Source: Nonomuraea candida (GTDB lineage: Bacteria; Actinomycetota; Actinomycetes; Streptosporangiales; Streptosporangiaceae). From it: 64,000 nt of DNA. The position numbers and the translations under genes are program-made. Location of the stretch: the NCBI RefSeq assembly GCF_000725485.1, contig NZ_JOAG01000027.1:1-64000 (forward strand). Direction: 5' to 3'. The notes beneath the pieces were generated by a model, which was not told where the DNA came from, ran no database searches, and saw only the letters and a list, made by a program, of their open reading frames with translations. Numbering within the stretch: the stretch's first letter is position 1; each line of letters begins with the position of its first letter. Below are positions 33,040-41,706 of this stretch, piece by piece.

Positions 33040-33056
33040 GCCCCCCGGAAGGGGGC
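33040..33056 (+). terminator. Hairpin behind cation exporter gene
   Basis: GCCCCC-CGGAA-GGGGGC directly after the stop codon forms a 6-bp GC stem with a 5-base loop. No T-run follows, as is common in actinomycetes. Confidence 0.5.
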
Positions 33057-33209
33057 GGGCGTCGCCGCGTTCGCCCCGCGTTCTCCGCAGGTTCCGCGGG
33101 TTCGGCAGACCCGGGAGGCGGGGGTCCGGAGGGCGCGGGGCGGGTTTCCCGGGTCGGAAGGTGGAGATTCCGGGCTGGTTACGTTCTCTTTTCGACCCCT
33201 CCGTAACTC

Positions 33210-33239
33210 TTGGCAACTCACCTCCCGGACACCTAAGGT
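33210..33239 (+). promoter_or_regulatory. Sigma-70-like promoter of the GH127 operon
   Basis: TTGGCA, then 18 bp, then TAAGGT, placing transcription start near 33246 and leaving a short leader before the ATG at 33273. It is the only promoter-like pair in the 230-bp gap ahead of the nine-gene operon. Confidence 0.5.
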
Positions 33240-33272
33240 TCAGTGCAATGCCACACATTACTGGGAAGGCTC

Positions 33273-35180
33273 ATGACGTCTAAGCAGGTCAAGCCGCTGT
33301 CCGGTGCCATCCGCACGGCCGCCGGCGCCGTACGGCCGCTGCCGGGGGTACGCATCACGGGTGGTCTGCTCCACCACTGGCAGACCCGCAACGGCACGGC
33401 CACGATCCCGCACACCATCGAGCGGCTCCGCGAGGCGGGCAACGTCGCCAACCTGAGCCGCCTGCTGGAGGAGGACCCGGCGCCGTACCGCGGCCGCTAC
33501 CCCTTCCTGGACACCGACCTCTACAAGACCCTGGAGGGGCTGGCCTACGAGCTGGGCGACGGCCGCGGCGGAGAGGCGGTGCGGGAGTTCTACGAGGAGG
33601 TCGTCGGCCTCCTGGAGCGGGTCCAGGCCGAGGACGGCTACCTCAACTCCTACTACCAGGACCCGGCCGCCCCCAAGAAGCCGTGGGAGGACCCGGCCTG
33701 GGGGCACGAGCTGTACAACCTGGGCCACCTCATCCAGGCCGCCGTCGCCGCGGCGCGCAGGATGGGCGACGACCGGCTGCTGCGCGTGGCGCGGCGCTTC
33801 GCCGACCTGGTGGTGGCGCGGTTCGCGGACGGGGGCCTGGACGGGCACCCCGAGGTGGAGATGGCGCTGGTCGAGCTGTTCAGGGAGACGGGCGAGCGGG
33901 CCTATCTCGACCTGGCGGGCGCGTTCGTGGACCGGCGCGGCGCGGGGCAGCTCAAGCACAGCATCTTCCCCGGCGACTACTTCCAGGACCACCTGCCCTT
34001 CCGCGAGCTGCCGTCGGTGACGGGGCACGCGGTGCGGATGGCGTACCTGGCGGCGGGGGCGGCCGACGTCTTCCTGGAGACCGGCGACCGGTCGCTGTTC
34101 GAGGCGCTGGAGCGGCTCTGGGACGACATGGCGGCGAGCAAGCTCTACGTCACCGGCGGGCTGGGCAGCCGCCACTCCGACGAGGCCATCGGCGACCGCT
34201 ACGAGCTGCCGTCCGAGCGCGCCTACAGCGAGACCTGCGCGGCGATCGCCGTGATGCAGTGGGGCTGGCGGATGTTCCTGGCCACCGGGGGCGCGAAGTA
34301 CCTCGACGTGTTCGAGCGCGTGCTCTACAACGCCTACGCGGTGGGCCTGTCGGCGGACGGGCGGGCGTTCTTCTACGACAACCCGCTGCAGCGCCGCCCC
34401 GACCACGAGCAGCGCAGCGGCGCGGAGTCGGGCGGGGAGCCGCTGCGCCGCGCCTGGTTCGGCTGCCCGTGCTGCCCGCCGAACATCGTGCGGTGGATGG
34501 CTCAGCTCGCCGACTACGTGGCGGCCGAGCAGGATGACGCGCTGCTGGTCGCCTGCTACGCCGACGCCCGCATCGAGTCCGCCGGGCTGGAGGTGGAGAT
34601 GCGGACCGCCTACCCGTGGGACGGCGAGGTGCGGCTCACGGTGGAGCGGGCGCGGCGGGCCCCGTACCGGCTGATGCTGCGCGTGCCCGGCTGGGCGCGC
34701 GGCGCGGCGCTCACCGTCAACGGCGAGCCCCGCCAGGCCGCGCCGGTGGACGGCTGGCTGGCCGTCGAGCGCCACTGGCAGGCCGGCGACGAGGTACGGC
34801 TCACGCTGCCGATGCCGGTCCGGGCGCACGGCTCGCACCCCTACCTGGACGCCACCAGGGGCGCGGTCAGCCTGGCCCGCGGCCCGCTGGTCTACTGCGT
34901 GGAGCAGCAGGACAGCCCGGACGCGGCCGTGGACGACCTGGTCGTCGGCGTGCCCGAGATCGCGGCCGCCCGCCTCGGGCGGCAGGACGGCGCCGTCACG
35001 CTCACCGTGACCGCCACCGCCGCTCCCCCGCCCTCCCCCGAGCTCTACCCCGAACTGCCGGCGGAGCCGGCCCCCCATCCGGAGACGCGGGTCACGGCGA
35101 CCTTCGTCCCCTACTTCCTCTGGGGCAACCGCCGCCCCGAAGCCATGCGGGTCTGGATCAGGACCCCAGCGACAAACTGA
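33273..35180 (+). CDS. GH127 family beta-L-arabinofuranosidase
   Basis: A 635-residue glycoside hydrolase (DUF1680/GH127). In the characterised family member HypBA1 the nucleophile is a zinc-bound Cys; the equivalent zinc site is visible here as Glu320 and Cys322 in YSETCAA and Cys400/Cys401 in GCPCCPPN, with the same 80-residue spacing. An (alpha/alpha)6 barrel is followed by beta domains ending PYFLWGNRRPEAMRVW. No signal peptide is present, so the enzyme acts inside the cell. HypBA1-type enzymes remove beta-L-arabinofuranose from hydroxyproline-linked arabino-oligosaccharides. First gene of the operon, 11 bases ahead of a solute-binding lipoprotein gene; ATG chosen for its GGGAAGG site. 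Confidence 0.93.
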   Translation: MTSKQVKPLSGAIRTAAGAVRPLPGVRITGGLLHHWQTRNGTATIPHTIERLREAGNVANLSRLLEEDPAPYRGRYPFLDTDLYKTLEGLAYELGDGRGGEAVREFYEEVVGLLERVQAEDGYLNSYYQDPAAPKKPWEDPAWGHELYNLGHLIQAAVAAARRMGDDRLLRVARRFADLVVARFADGGLDGHPEVEMALVELFRETGERAYLDLAGAFVDRRGAGQLKHSIFPGDYFQDHLPFRELPSVTGHAVRMAYLAAGAADVFLETGDRSLFEALERLWDDMAASKLYVTGGLGSRHSDEAIGDRYELPSERAYSETCAAIAVMQWGWRMFLATGGAKYLDVFERVLYNAYAVGLSADGRAFFYDNPLQRRPDHEQRSGAESGGEPLRRAWFGCPCCPPNIVRWMAQLADYVAAEQDDALLVACYADARIESAGLEVEMRTAYPWDGEVRLTVERARRAPYRLMLRVPGWARGAALTVNGEPRQAAPVDGWLAVERHWQAGDEVRLTLPMPVRAHGSHPYLDATRGAVSLARGPLVYCVEQQDSPDAAVDDLVVGVPEIAAARLGRQDGAVTLTVTATAAPPPSPELYPELPAEPAPHPETRVTATFVPYFLWGNRRPEAMRVWIRTPATN

Positions 35181-35191
35181 AAGAAGGCGAC

Positions 35192-36880
35192 ATGAGGAGA
35201 AAGGCGGCGCTCGCGAGCGTCACCATGACCGCCGCGCTCGCGCTCACCGCGTGCGGAGGCGGCGGCGCCGCGGCGCCCACCACGGGCGGCGGCCAGGGCG
35301 GCGCCGCGTCGGAGGCCGCGACCGGCGGCACCGTGCGCGTGCTGCTCAACGCGGGCTACTCCCACCTGGACCCGGCCCGCGGCTGGGACGGCGGCGTGAA
35401 CAACTTCTACCGGCTCATCTACCGGGGGCTGACGACGTTCGGCTCCGGGCCCGGCGAGGAGAGCACGAAGGTCGTCCCCGACCTGGCCACCGACACGGGC
35501 ACGCCGTCCGACGACGCCAAGACGTGGACGTTCACGCTGAAGGACAACCTGTTCTTCGAGGACGGCACGCCGATCACCAGCGAGGCGGTCAAGTTCGGGT
35601 TCTCGCGCTCGTTCGACCCGGAGGCCGGCATCGGCTCGCCCTACGGCAGGCTGCTGCTGGACGCGCCGAAGGACTACCAGGGCCCGTACGAGGACGGCGA
35701 CCTGGACACGATCGAGACGCCCGACGACAAGACGATCGTCTTCCACCTGAAGAAGCCCTACCCCGACTTCCCCAGCGCGCTGACGCAGCCGAACTTCACG
35801 CCGTTCCCCAAGGGGACGGGGGCCGGGGCGGCGTTCGACACCAAGCCGATCGCGAGCGGGCCGTACAAGCTGGAGAGCTACAGGCGGGGCGCCTCGCTCA
35901 GGCTGGTGCGCAACCCGCACTGGAAGGCCGAGACCGACACGGTGCGCAAGGCGAAGCCGGACGCCTTCGAGTTCACCTTCGGCCTGGACGCGGCCACCAT
36001 CGACGAGCGTATGCTGGCCGGCCAGGGCGCCGACGCCGACGCGATCACCGGCATCATCCAGGCGGCGACGGTGGCGCGGGTGCAGACGCCGCAGATCAAG
36101 TCGCGCACGCTGAGCGGCCTGACCGGCTGCACCACGTACATGTCGCTGAACATGACCAAGAAGAACCTGGACGACGTGCGGGTGCGGCAGGCGATCAACC
36201 ACGCGGTCAACAAGGACACCGTGGTGGCCGCGATGGGCGGGTCGATGCTGGCGGCCAAGGGCACCTCGATCCAGCCGCCCACGGTCAAGGGCCGGGTGGA
36301 CCACGACCCCTATCCGTACAACGTCGAGGCCGCCAAGAAGCTGCTGGCCGAGGCGGGCCTGTCCGGCGGGTTCTCGCTGACGCTGGACACCCGGCCGGTG
36401 CCGAAGATGCAGGCGGTCGCGGTGGCGATCCAGGAGGCGCTGAAGCAGGTGAACATCGACGTCAAGATCAACAACATCGACACCTCCACGTTCTACGAGG
36501 TGATCGGCACGCCCGCGCAGCAGCACGACGCCGCGATCACCGGCTGGTGCCCCGACTGGGCGTCCGGCACCACGTTCCTGCCGCCGCTGTTCGACGGCCG
36601 CAACATCACCGCCAAGGGCAACCAGAACCTCGCGCAGATCAACGACAAGGAGATCAACGCCAGGATCGACGAGATCGCGGCCATGCAGGACGTGGAGGCG
36701 GCCAACGCGGCCTACGGCGAGCTGGACAAGCAGATCATGGAGCGGGCGCCGATGGTGCCGCTGGCCTACGAGAAGGTCGTCACGGTGACGGGCGCCAACG
36801 TCGCGGGCGCCATCCTGTCGAACGCCTACTCCGGCGGCATCGACCTCGTCTCCGTCGGACTGGCGAAGCCGTCGAAGTAG
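35192..36880 (+). CDS. Peptide-type ABC transporter solute-binding lipoprotein
   Basis: A 562-residue family 5 solute-binding protein (DppA/OppA type). The signal peptide MRRKAALASVTMTAALALTAC ends in a lipobox with the lipidated Cys near residue 21, followed by a Gly-rich linker. Core motifs include ARGWDGGVNNFYRLIYRGLTTF, VPDLATDTGTPSDDAKTWTF, GTPITSEAVKFGFSRSFDP and SGPYKLESYRRGASLRLVRNPHW. It should capture an oligopeptide outside the membrane and deliver it to the adjacent permeases. Directly abuts the first permease gene. Confidence 0.95.
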   Translation: MRRKAALASVTMTAALALTACGGGGAAAPTTGGGQGGAASEAATGGTVRVLLNAGYSHLDPARGWDGGVNNFYRLIYRGLTTFGSGPGEESTKVVPDLATDTGTPSDDAKTWTFTLKDNLFFEDGTPITSEAVKFGFSRSFDPEAGIGSPYGRLLLDAPKDYQGPYEDGDLDTIETPDDKTIVFHLKKPYPDFPSALTQPNFTPFPKGTGAGAAFDTKPIASGPYKLESYRRGASLRLVRNPHWKAETDTVRKAKPDAFEFTFGLDAATIDERMLAGQGADADAITGIIQAATVARVQTPQIKSRTLSGLTGCTTYMSLNMTKKNLDDVRVRQAINHAVNKDTVVAAMGGSMLAAKGTSIQPPTVKGRVDHDPYPYNVEAAKKLLAEAGLSGGFSLTLDTRPVPKMQAVAVAIQEALKQVNIDVKINNIDTSTFYEVIGTPAQQHDAAITGWCPDWASGTTFLPPLFDGRNITAKGNQNLAQINDKEINARIDEIAAMQDVEAANAAYGELDKQIMERAPMVPLAYEKVVTVTGANVAGAILSNAYSGGIDLVSVGLAKPSK

Positions 36881-37825
36881 ATGACCGTCGCAGCTCATCC
36901 ACAGCAGGTGGCGGGCACGCCCGCCGCCCCGCCGCAGACCACCGGCCGGCGCGTGCGCGACGCGCTGCTGCGCGACCGCGCGGCCGTGCTGAGCACCGCC
37001 TACCTCGCGCTGATCGTGCTGATGGCCATCGGCGCGCCGCTGATCAGCGCGATCACCGGTCACGGCCCGAACGAATTCGACACCGCCGCGGTCAACACCG
37101 ACCTGGGCGGCGTGCCGCACGGCGCGCTGGGCGGGATCAGCGCCGAGCACCTGCTGGGCGTCGAGCCGCAGAACGGCCGTGACATCCTGGCGCGCATCGC
37201 CTACGGGGCGCGCGTGTCGCTGCTCATCGCCGCGGCGGCCACCGCGCTGACCACGCTGCTCGGCGTCGTGCTCGGCATGCTGGCCGGGTTCTACCAGGGC
37301 TGGGTCGACCAGGTGATCTGCCGGGTCATGGACTTCCTGATGGCCTTCCCCGCGCTCATCTTCATGATCGCGATCCTGTCGTCGCTGCCGCAGGGCAACC
37401 GGTCGGTGCTGCTGGTCGTGGTGATCAGCGTGTTCGGCTGGCCGTACCTGGCGCGGGTGGTGCGCGGGCAGACGCTGACCCTGGTCAACCGGGAGTTCGT
37501 GGAGGCCGCGCGGGCCTCGGGCGCCTCCACCGAGCAGCTGGTGTTCAAGGAGATCCTGCCGAACCTGCGCAGCTCCCTGATCGTGATGACCACCCTGGCG
37601 GTGCCCGGGTACGTCGGCACCGAGGCGGGCCTGTCGTTCCTGGGCGTCGGGGTGGCGCCGCCGACCCCGTCGTGGGGCCAGATGATCTCCAGCTCGGTCG
37701 GCTGGTACGCCGTCGACCCGATGTACTTCGCCATCCCCGGCACCTTCCTGTTCCTCACGGTGTTGTCACTGACGGTGCTCGGCGACCGGCTGCGGGCCGC
37801 CTTCGACGCGGGGGAGGCCTCCTGA
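36881..37825 (+). CDS. Peptide ABC transporter permease (DppC-like)
   Basis: A 314-residue inner membrane subunit with one N-terminal and five further helices. The cytoplasmic coupling loop EFVEAARASGASTEQLVFKEILPN is the EAA motif that contacts the ATPases; LLGVEPQNGRDILARIAYGARVSL and EAGLSFLGVGVAPPTPSWGQMI are classic DppC segments. Start ATG immediately follows the stop of the binding protein gene, and its stop overlaps the next start. Partner of the DppB-like permease. Confidence 0.95.
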   Translation: MTVAAHPQQVAGTPAAPPQTTGRRVRDALLRDRAAVLSTAYLALIVLMAIGAPLISAITGHGPNEFDTAAVNTDLGGVPHGALGGISAEHLLGVEPQNGRDILARIAYGARVSLLIAAAATALTTLLGVVLGMLAGFYQGWVDQVICRVMDFLMAFPALIFMIAILSSLPQGNRSVLLVVVISVFGWPYLARVVRGQTLTLVNREFVEAARASGASTEQLVFKEILPNLRSSLIVMTTLAVPGYVGTEAGLSFLGVGVAPPTPSWGQMISSSVGWYAVDPMYFAIPGTFLFLTVLSLTVLGDRLRAAFDAGEAS

Positions 37826-38820
37826 TGGCGCGTTACGTGGCCGGACGGCTGGCCGGGGTGGTGCTCATCCTCTTCCTGGTCTGCCTGTTCACGTTCATCA
37901 TCTTCTTCACGCTGTCGCCGGACCCGGCGGTGATGATCTGCGGCAAGACGTGCACGCCGGAGCGCATCGACCAGATCCGCGACGTGCTGGGCCTCAACCA
38001 GCCGCTGGTGACGCAGTTCCTCGGCTTCCTGACCGGCATCTTCGCCGGGCGCGACTACGGCTCCGGCGCGAACCTGATCCACTGCTCGGCGCCGTGCCTG
38101 GGCTACAGCTTCCAGACCAACCAGTCCGTGTGGGACATGGTGGTCGAGCGGCTGCCGGTCAGCGCCACGGTGGCGATCGGCGCGGCGGTGCTGTGGCTGC
38201 TCGTGGGCATCCTGGCGGGCCTGCTCAGCGCGGTCAAGGAGGGCACCTGGTGGGACCGCACCGCGATGGGCCTGGCGCTGGGCGGCTCCAGCGTCCCCAA
38301 CTACGTGCTGGCGCTGGCCCTGCAGTACGTGCTGGTCGTGCAGCTGCAGGTGCTGCCGTTCCCGCAGGCCGTGGCGTTCGGCGACGACCCGGTGCTGTGG
38401 TTCCAGTCGTACCTGATGCCGTGGATCGTACTGGCCACCGGCTACGCCTGCCTCTACGCCCGGCTCACCCGCGCCAACGTGATCGACACCCTGGCGGAGA
38501 ACTTCATGCGCACCGCCAGGTCCAAGGGCCTGAGCCCGGCGCTGACCATGCGCAGGCACGCGCTGCGGCCGGCGCTGACGCCGATCGCGACGATCTTCGG
38601 CATGGACTTCGCCGCGCTGCTCGGCGGCGCGCTGATCACCGAGACCGTGTTCGGGCTGAACGGCGTGGGCAAGATGGCCGCCGACTCGATCGCCAAGAAC
38701 GACCAGCCGGTCATCATGGCGGTCACGCTGCTGGCCGCGTTCTTCGTGGTGGTCGGCAACGTGGTGGTGGACCTCGTCTACACGAGGCTGGACCCGAGAG
38801 TGAGGATCACGACCCCATGA
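37825..38820 (+). CDS. Peptide ABC transporter permease (DppB-like)
   Basis: A 331-residue permease with about six helices. It opens MARYVAGRLAGVVLILFLV and carries the EAA loop NFMRTARSKGLSPALTMRRHALRPALTPIAT and the closing GNVVVDLVYTRLDPRVR. A large outside loop between the first two helices contains several Cys (ICGKTCTPERI and HCSAPCLGYSF), which may form disulfides. Gene order binding protein, DppC, DppB is reversed from the usual DppB-DppC order. Confidence 0.95.
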   Translation: MARYVAGRLAGVVLILFLVCLFTFIIFFTLSPDPAVMICGKTCTPERIDQIRDVLGLNQPLVTQFLGFLTGIFAGRDYGSGANLIHCSAPCLGYSFQTNQSVWDMVVERLPVSATVAIGAAVLWLLVGILAGLLSAVKEGTWWDRTAMGLALGGSSVPNYVLALALQYVLVVQLQVLPFPQAVAFGDDPVLWFQSYLMPWIVLATGYACLYARLTRANVIDTLAENFMRTARSKGLSPALTMRRHALRPALTPIATIFGMDFAALLGGALITETVFGLNGVGKMAADSIAKNDQPVIMAVTLLAAFFVVVGNVVVDLVYTRLDPRVRITTP

Positions 38821-39626
38821 GCGAGCTGCTGGAGGTGGAGGACCTCACCGTCACCTTCCGGACCACCCGCGGCCCGGTGGACGTGGTCAAGGGCGTGTCG
38901 TTCACGGTCGCCGGGGACGAGACGGTCGGCATCGTCGGCGAGTCGGGATCGGGCAAGTCGATGACCAGCCTGGCGATCATGGGGCTGCTGCCCAAGGGCG
39001 CCAGGACCGCCGGCAGCATCCGGCTCAACGGCGCCGAGCTGCTCGGCCGGCCCGACCGGGAGCTGCGCAGGCTCCGCGGCGACCAGCTGTCCATGATCTT
39101 CCAGGACCCGCTGTCGTCGCTGAACCCGTACTACACGGTGGGCCTGCAGATCGAGGAGATGTACCGGGCGCACCGCGGCGGCACGCGCAAGGCCGCCCGC
39201 CAGGTCGCGATCGCCGCGCTCGGGCAGGTGGGCCTGCCCGAGCCGGAGCGGCGGGTGGACCACTACCCGCACCAGTTCTCCGGCGGGCAGCGCCAGCGCG
39301 TCATGATCGCGATGGCGCTGGTGTGCGAGCCCGCGCTGCTCATCGCCGACGAGCCGACCACGGCGCTGGACGTGACCGTGCAGGCGCAGATCCTGCGCCT
39401 GCTGGCCGACCTGCGCAGGCAGAGCGGCACCGGCATGGTGTTCATCACCCACGACCTGGCCGTGATCAGCTCGATCGCGACCCGCGTGCTGGTGATGCGC
39501 CGCGGCGAGCAGGTCGAGTACGGCACCGCCGAGCAGGTCTTCGCCGAGCCGCGCCACGACTACACGCGGATGCTGCTGGAGAGCATCCCCCGCATCGACG
39601 ACGAGGTCGAGGAGATGACCGCATGA
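38817..39626 (+). CDS. Peptide ABC transporter ATPase (DppD-like)
   Basis: A 269-residue ATPase: Walker A GESGSGKSMTSLAIMGL, Q loop MIFQDPLSSLNPYYTVG, signature QFSGGQRQRVMIAMAL, Walker B LLIADEPTTALDVTVQAQIL and switch ITHDLAVIS. The end motif of oligopeptide ATPases, HDYTRMLLESIP, is present. Four-base overlaps tie it to both neighbours. Confidence 0.95.
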   Translation: MSELLEVEDLTVTFRTTRGPVDVVKGVSFTVAGDETVGIVGESGSGKSMTSLAIMGLLPKGARTAGSIRLNGAELLGRPDRELRRLRGDQLSMIFQDPLSSLNPYYTVGLQIEEMYRAHRGGTRKAARQVAIAALGQVGLPEPERRVDHYPHQFSGGQRQRVMIAMALVCEPALLIADEPTTALDVTVQAQILRLLADLRRQSGTGMVFITHDLAVISSIATRVLVMRRGEQVEYGTAEQVFAEPRHDYTRMLLESIPRIDDEVEEMTA

Positions 39627-40435
39627 CCCTGCTGCGGGCCGAGAACCTGACCAAGCGGTTCGTCTCGCGCGGGCCGCTGGGCGCCAGGGCCGAGTTCACC
39701 GCCGTCGACCGGGTCAGCTTCGACGTACGGCTGGGCGAGACGCTGGCCGTGGTCGGCGAGTCCGGCAGCGGCAAGTCGACGACCGCCCGTATGATCGCCA
39801 AACTGATGGACCCGACCGAGGGCAGGCTGGAGTTCGAGGGCGAGGACGTCACCACCGCCAAGGGGGCGGCGCTGGCCCGGTTCCGCTCCGGCGTCCAGGT
39901 CGTCTTCCAGGACCCGTTCTCCTCGCTCAACCCCCGCCACACCGTCGAGCGCATCCTCATGGCGCCGCTGCTCTACCAGGGCATCGCCCCCAAGGGCGGC
40001 AGGCGGGCGCACGCCAAGGAGCTGATGGAGCGGGTCGGGCTCAACCCCGACCACTCGCTGCGCTACCCCGCGCAGTTCTCCGGCGGGCAGGCCCAGCGCA
40101 TCGGCATCGCCCGCGCGCTGGCCGTCAACCCCAAGCTGGTGATCTGCGACGAGGCCGTCTCGGCGCTGGACGTGTCGGTGCAGGCGCAGGTGATCGAGCT
40201 GCTGCGGCGGCTGCAGCACGAGAGCGGCTTCAGCTACGTCTTCATCGCCCACGACCTGGCCGTGGTCCGGCAGATCGCGCAGCGGGTGGCCGTCATGAGC
40301 AAGGGCCGGATCGTCGAGCTCGGCCCCACGGGGCAGGTGTTCGGCGATCCGCAGGAGGAGTACACGCGCACGCTGCTGGCGGCCATCCCCCGCATCAACC
40401 CGGAGTGGGACCGCCGCAGGAGGGAGAACTCTTGA
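39623..40435 (+). CDS. Peptide ABC transporter ATPase (DppF-like)
   Basis: A 270-residue ATPase, second of the pair: Walker A GESGSGKSTTARMIAKL, VVFQDPFSSLNPRHTV, signature QFSGGQAQRIGIARAL, Walker B LVICDEAVSALDVSVQAQVI (Ala for the usual Pro after DE), switch IAHDLAVVRQIAQRVAVM and the end EEYTRTLLAAIP. Completes the importer; the next gene starts within its last codons. Confidence 0.95.
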   Translation: MTLLRAENLTKRFVSRGPLGARAEFTAVDRVSFDVRLGETLAVVGESGSGKSTTARMIAKLMDPTEGRLEFEGEDVTTAKGAALARFRSGVQVVFQDPFSSLNPRHTVERILMAPLLYQGIAPKGGRRAHAKELMERVGLNPDHSLRYPAQFSGGQAQRIGIARALAVNPKLVICDEAVSALDVSVQAQVIELLRRLQHESGFSYVFIAHDLAVVRQIAQRVAVMSKGRIVELGPTGQVFGDPQEEYTRTLLAAIPRINPEWDRRRRENS

Positions 40436-41706
40436 TCACCGCGACGTACACGATCCCCGGGATGCGGGTGCGCGACCACGTCGAACGGGTGCCGCTCGAC
40501 TGGTCCGACCCCGAGGCGACGATCACGGTGTTCGCCCGCGAGCTGGTCGACCCGGCCCGCGACGGCGAGGACCTGCCCTGCCTGCTCTACCTCCAGGGCG
40601 GCCCCGGCGGCAAGGGGCCGCGGCCGGTCGGCACGTCCGGCTGGCTCGGGCGGGCGCTGGAGAAGTATCGGGTGGTGCTGCTCGACCAGCGCGGCACCGG
40701 GCGCAGCTCGCGCATCGACGGCCGGGTGATGAGCGCGCTGGGCGCCGAGGAGGGCGCCGACTACCTGGCGCGCTTCCGCGCCGACTCGATCGTGGCCGAC
40801 GCCGAGCACCTGCGCAAGACCGTCTTCGGCGGCAGGCGCTGGTCGACGCTCGGGCAGAGCTACGGCGGGTTCCTGACCATGACCTACCTGTCCAACGCCC
40901 CCGAGGGGCTGTCGGCCTGCTACGTGGCCGGCGGGCTGCCCTCGCTCGACCCCGACGCCGCCGAGGTCTACCGGCGCACCTACCCGCGGGTCGCGGCCAA
41001 GAACGCCGAGTTCTACCGCCGCTACCCGCACCACGCCGAGACCACGGCGCGGCTGGCCGACCGGCTGGCCGAGGGCGACGTGCTGCTGCCCGACGGCGAC
41101 ACCCTCACCGTGCGGCGGCTGCAGTCGCTGGGCATCGACTTCGGCATGAAGCCCGGCTACGAGCGCATGCACTGGCTGCTGGACGAGTCGGCGGGGCTGC
41201 CGGAGACGTTCCTGCACCAGGTGCTGGCCCGCTCCTCCTACGCCGACAACCCGCTGTTCGCCGCGCTGCAGGAGAGCATCTACGGCTCGGGGCCCGGCCC
41301 GACCGCCTGGGCCGCGCAGCGCGAGCGCGCCGCCCACCCGGCCTTCGCCGAGGACGCCAGGCCGCTGCTGTTCACCGGGGAGATGATCTACCCCTGGATG
41401 TTCGAGGAGATCCGCGCGCTGCGCCCCTTCCGCGCCGCCGTCGAGCTCCTCGCCGAACGCGCGGACTGGCCGCCCCTGTACGACGTGGACCGGCTGGCCG
41501 CCAACGAGGTGCCCGTGGCCGCCGCCGTCTACTTCGACGACATGTACGTCGACTCCGGCCTGCAACTGGAGACCGCCGCCAAGGTCGGCAACACGCAGGC
41601 CTGGGTCACCAACGAGTACGAGCACGACGGCATCGGCGAGGAACGCGTCTTCACCCGCCTGACCACGCTCGTCCACGACCTGGGAGGAGGCATCGCCGAT
41701 GAGTGA
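40432..41706 (+). CDS. Prolyl aminopeptidase-type alpha/beta hydrolase (S33)
   Basis: A 424-residue serine peptidase of the proline iminopeptidase type. The oxyanion region is LYLQGGPGGKGPRP, the nucleophile is Ser143 in GQSYGGFLTMTYLSN, LLDQRGTGRSSR is a family signature, and the late catalytic His398 is in NEYEHDGIGEERVF; the Asp is probably in FDDMYVDSG. Such enzymes remove N-terminal Pro, and some accept hydroxyproline. No signal peptide: it acts on imported peptides. TTG start overlapping the previous stop, with AGGAGG 13 bases upstream. Confidence 0.92.
   Translation: MITATYTIPGMRVRDHVERVPLDWSDPEATITVFARELVDPARDGEDLPCLLYLQGGPGGKGPRPVGTSGWLGRALEKYRVVLLDQRGTGRSSRIDGRVMSALGAEEGADYLARFRADSIVADAEHLRKTVFGGRRWSTLGQSYGGFLTMTYLSNAPEGLSACYVAGGLPSLDPDAAEVYRRTYPRVAAKNAEFYRRYPHHAETTARLADRLAEGDVLLPDGDTLTVRRLQSLGIDFGMKPGYERMHWLLDESAGLPETFLHQVLARSSYADNPLFAALQESIYGSGPGPTAWAAQRERAAHPAFAEDARPLLFTGEMIYPWMFEEIRALRPFRAAVELLAERADWPPLYDVDRLAANEVPVAAAVYFDDMYVDSGLQLETAAKVGNTQAWVTNEYEHDGIGEERVFTRLTTLVHDLGGGIADE

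Noticed and set aside
35111..37150. 679-codon minus-strand frame
   Set aside because: Antisense of the peptide-binding protein gene; no domain features.
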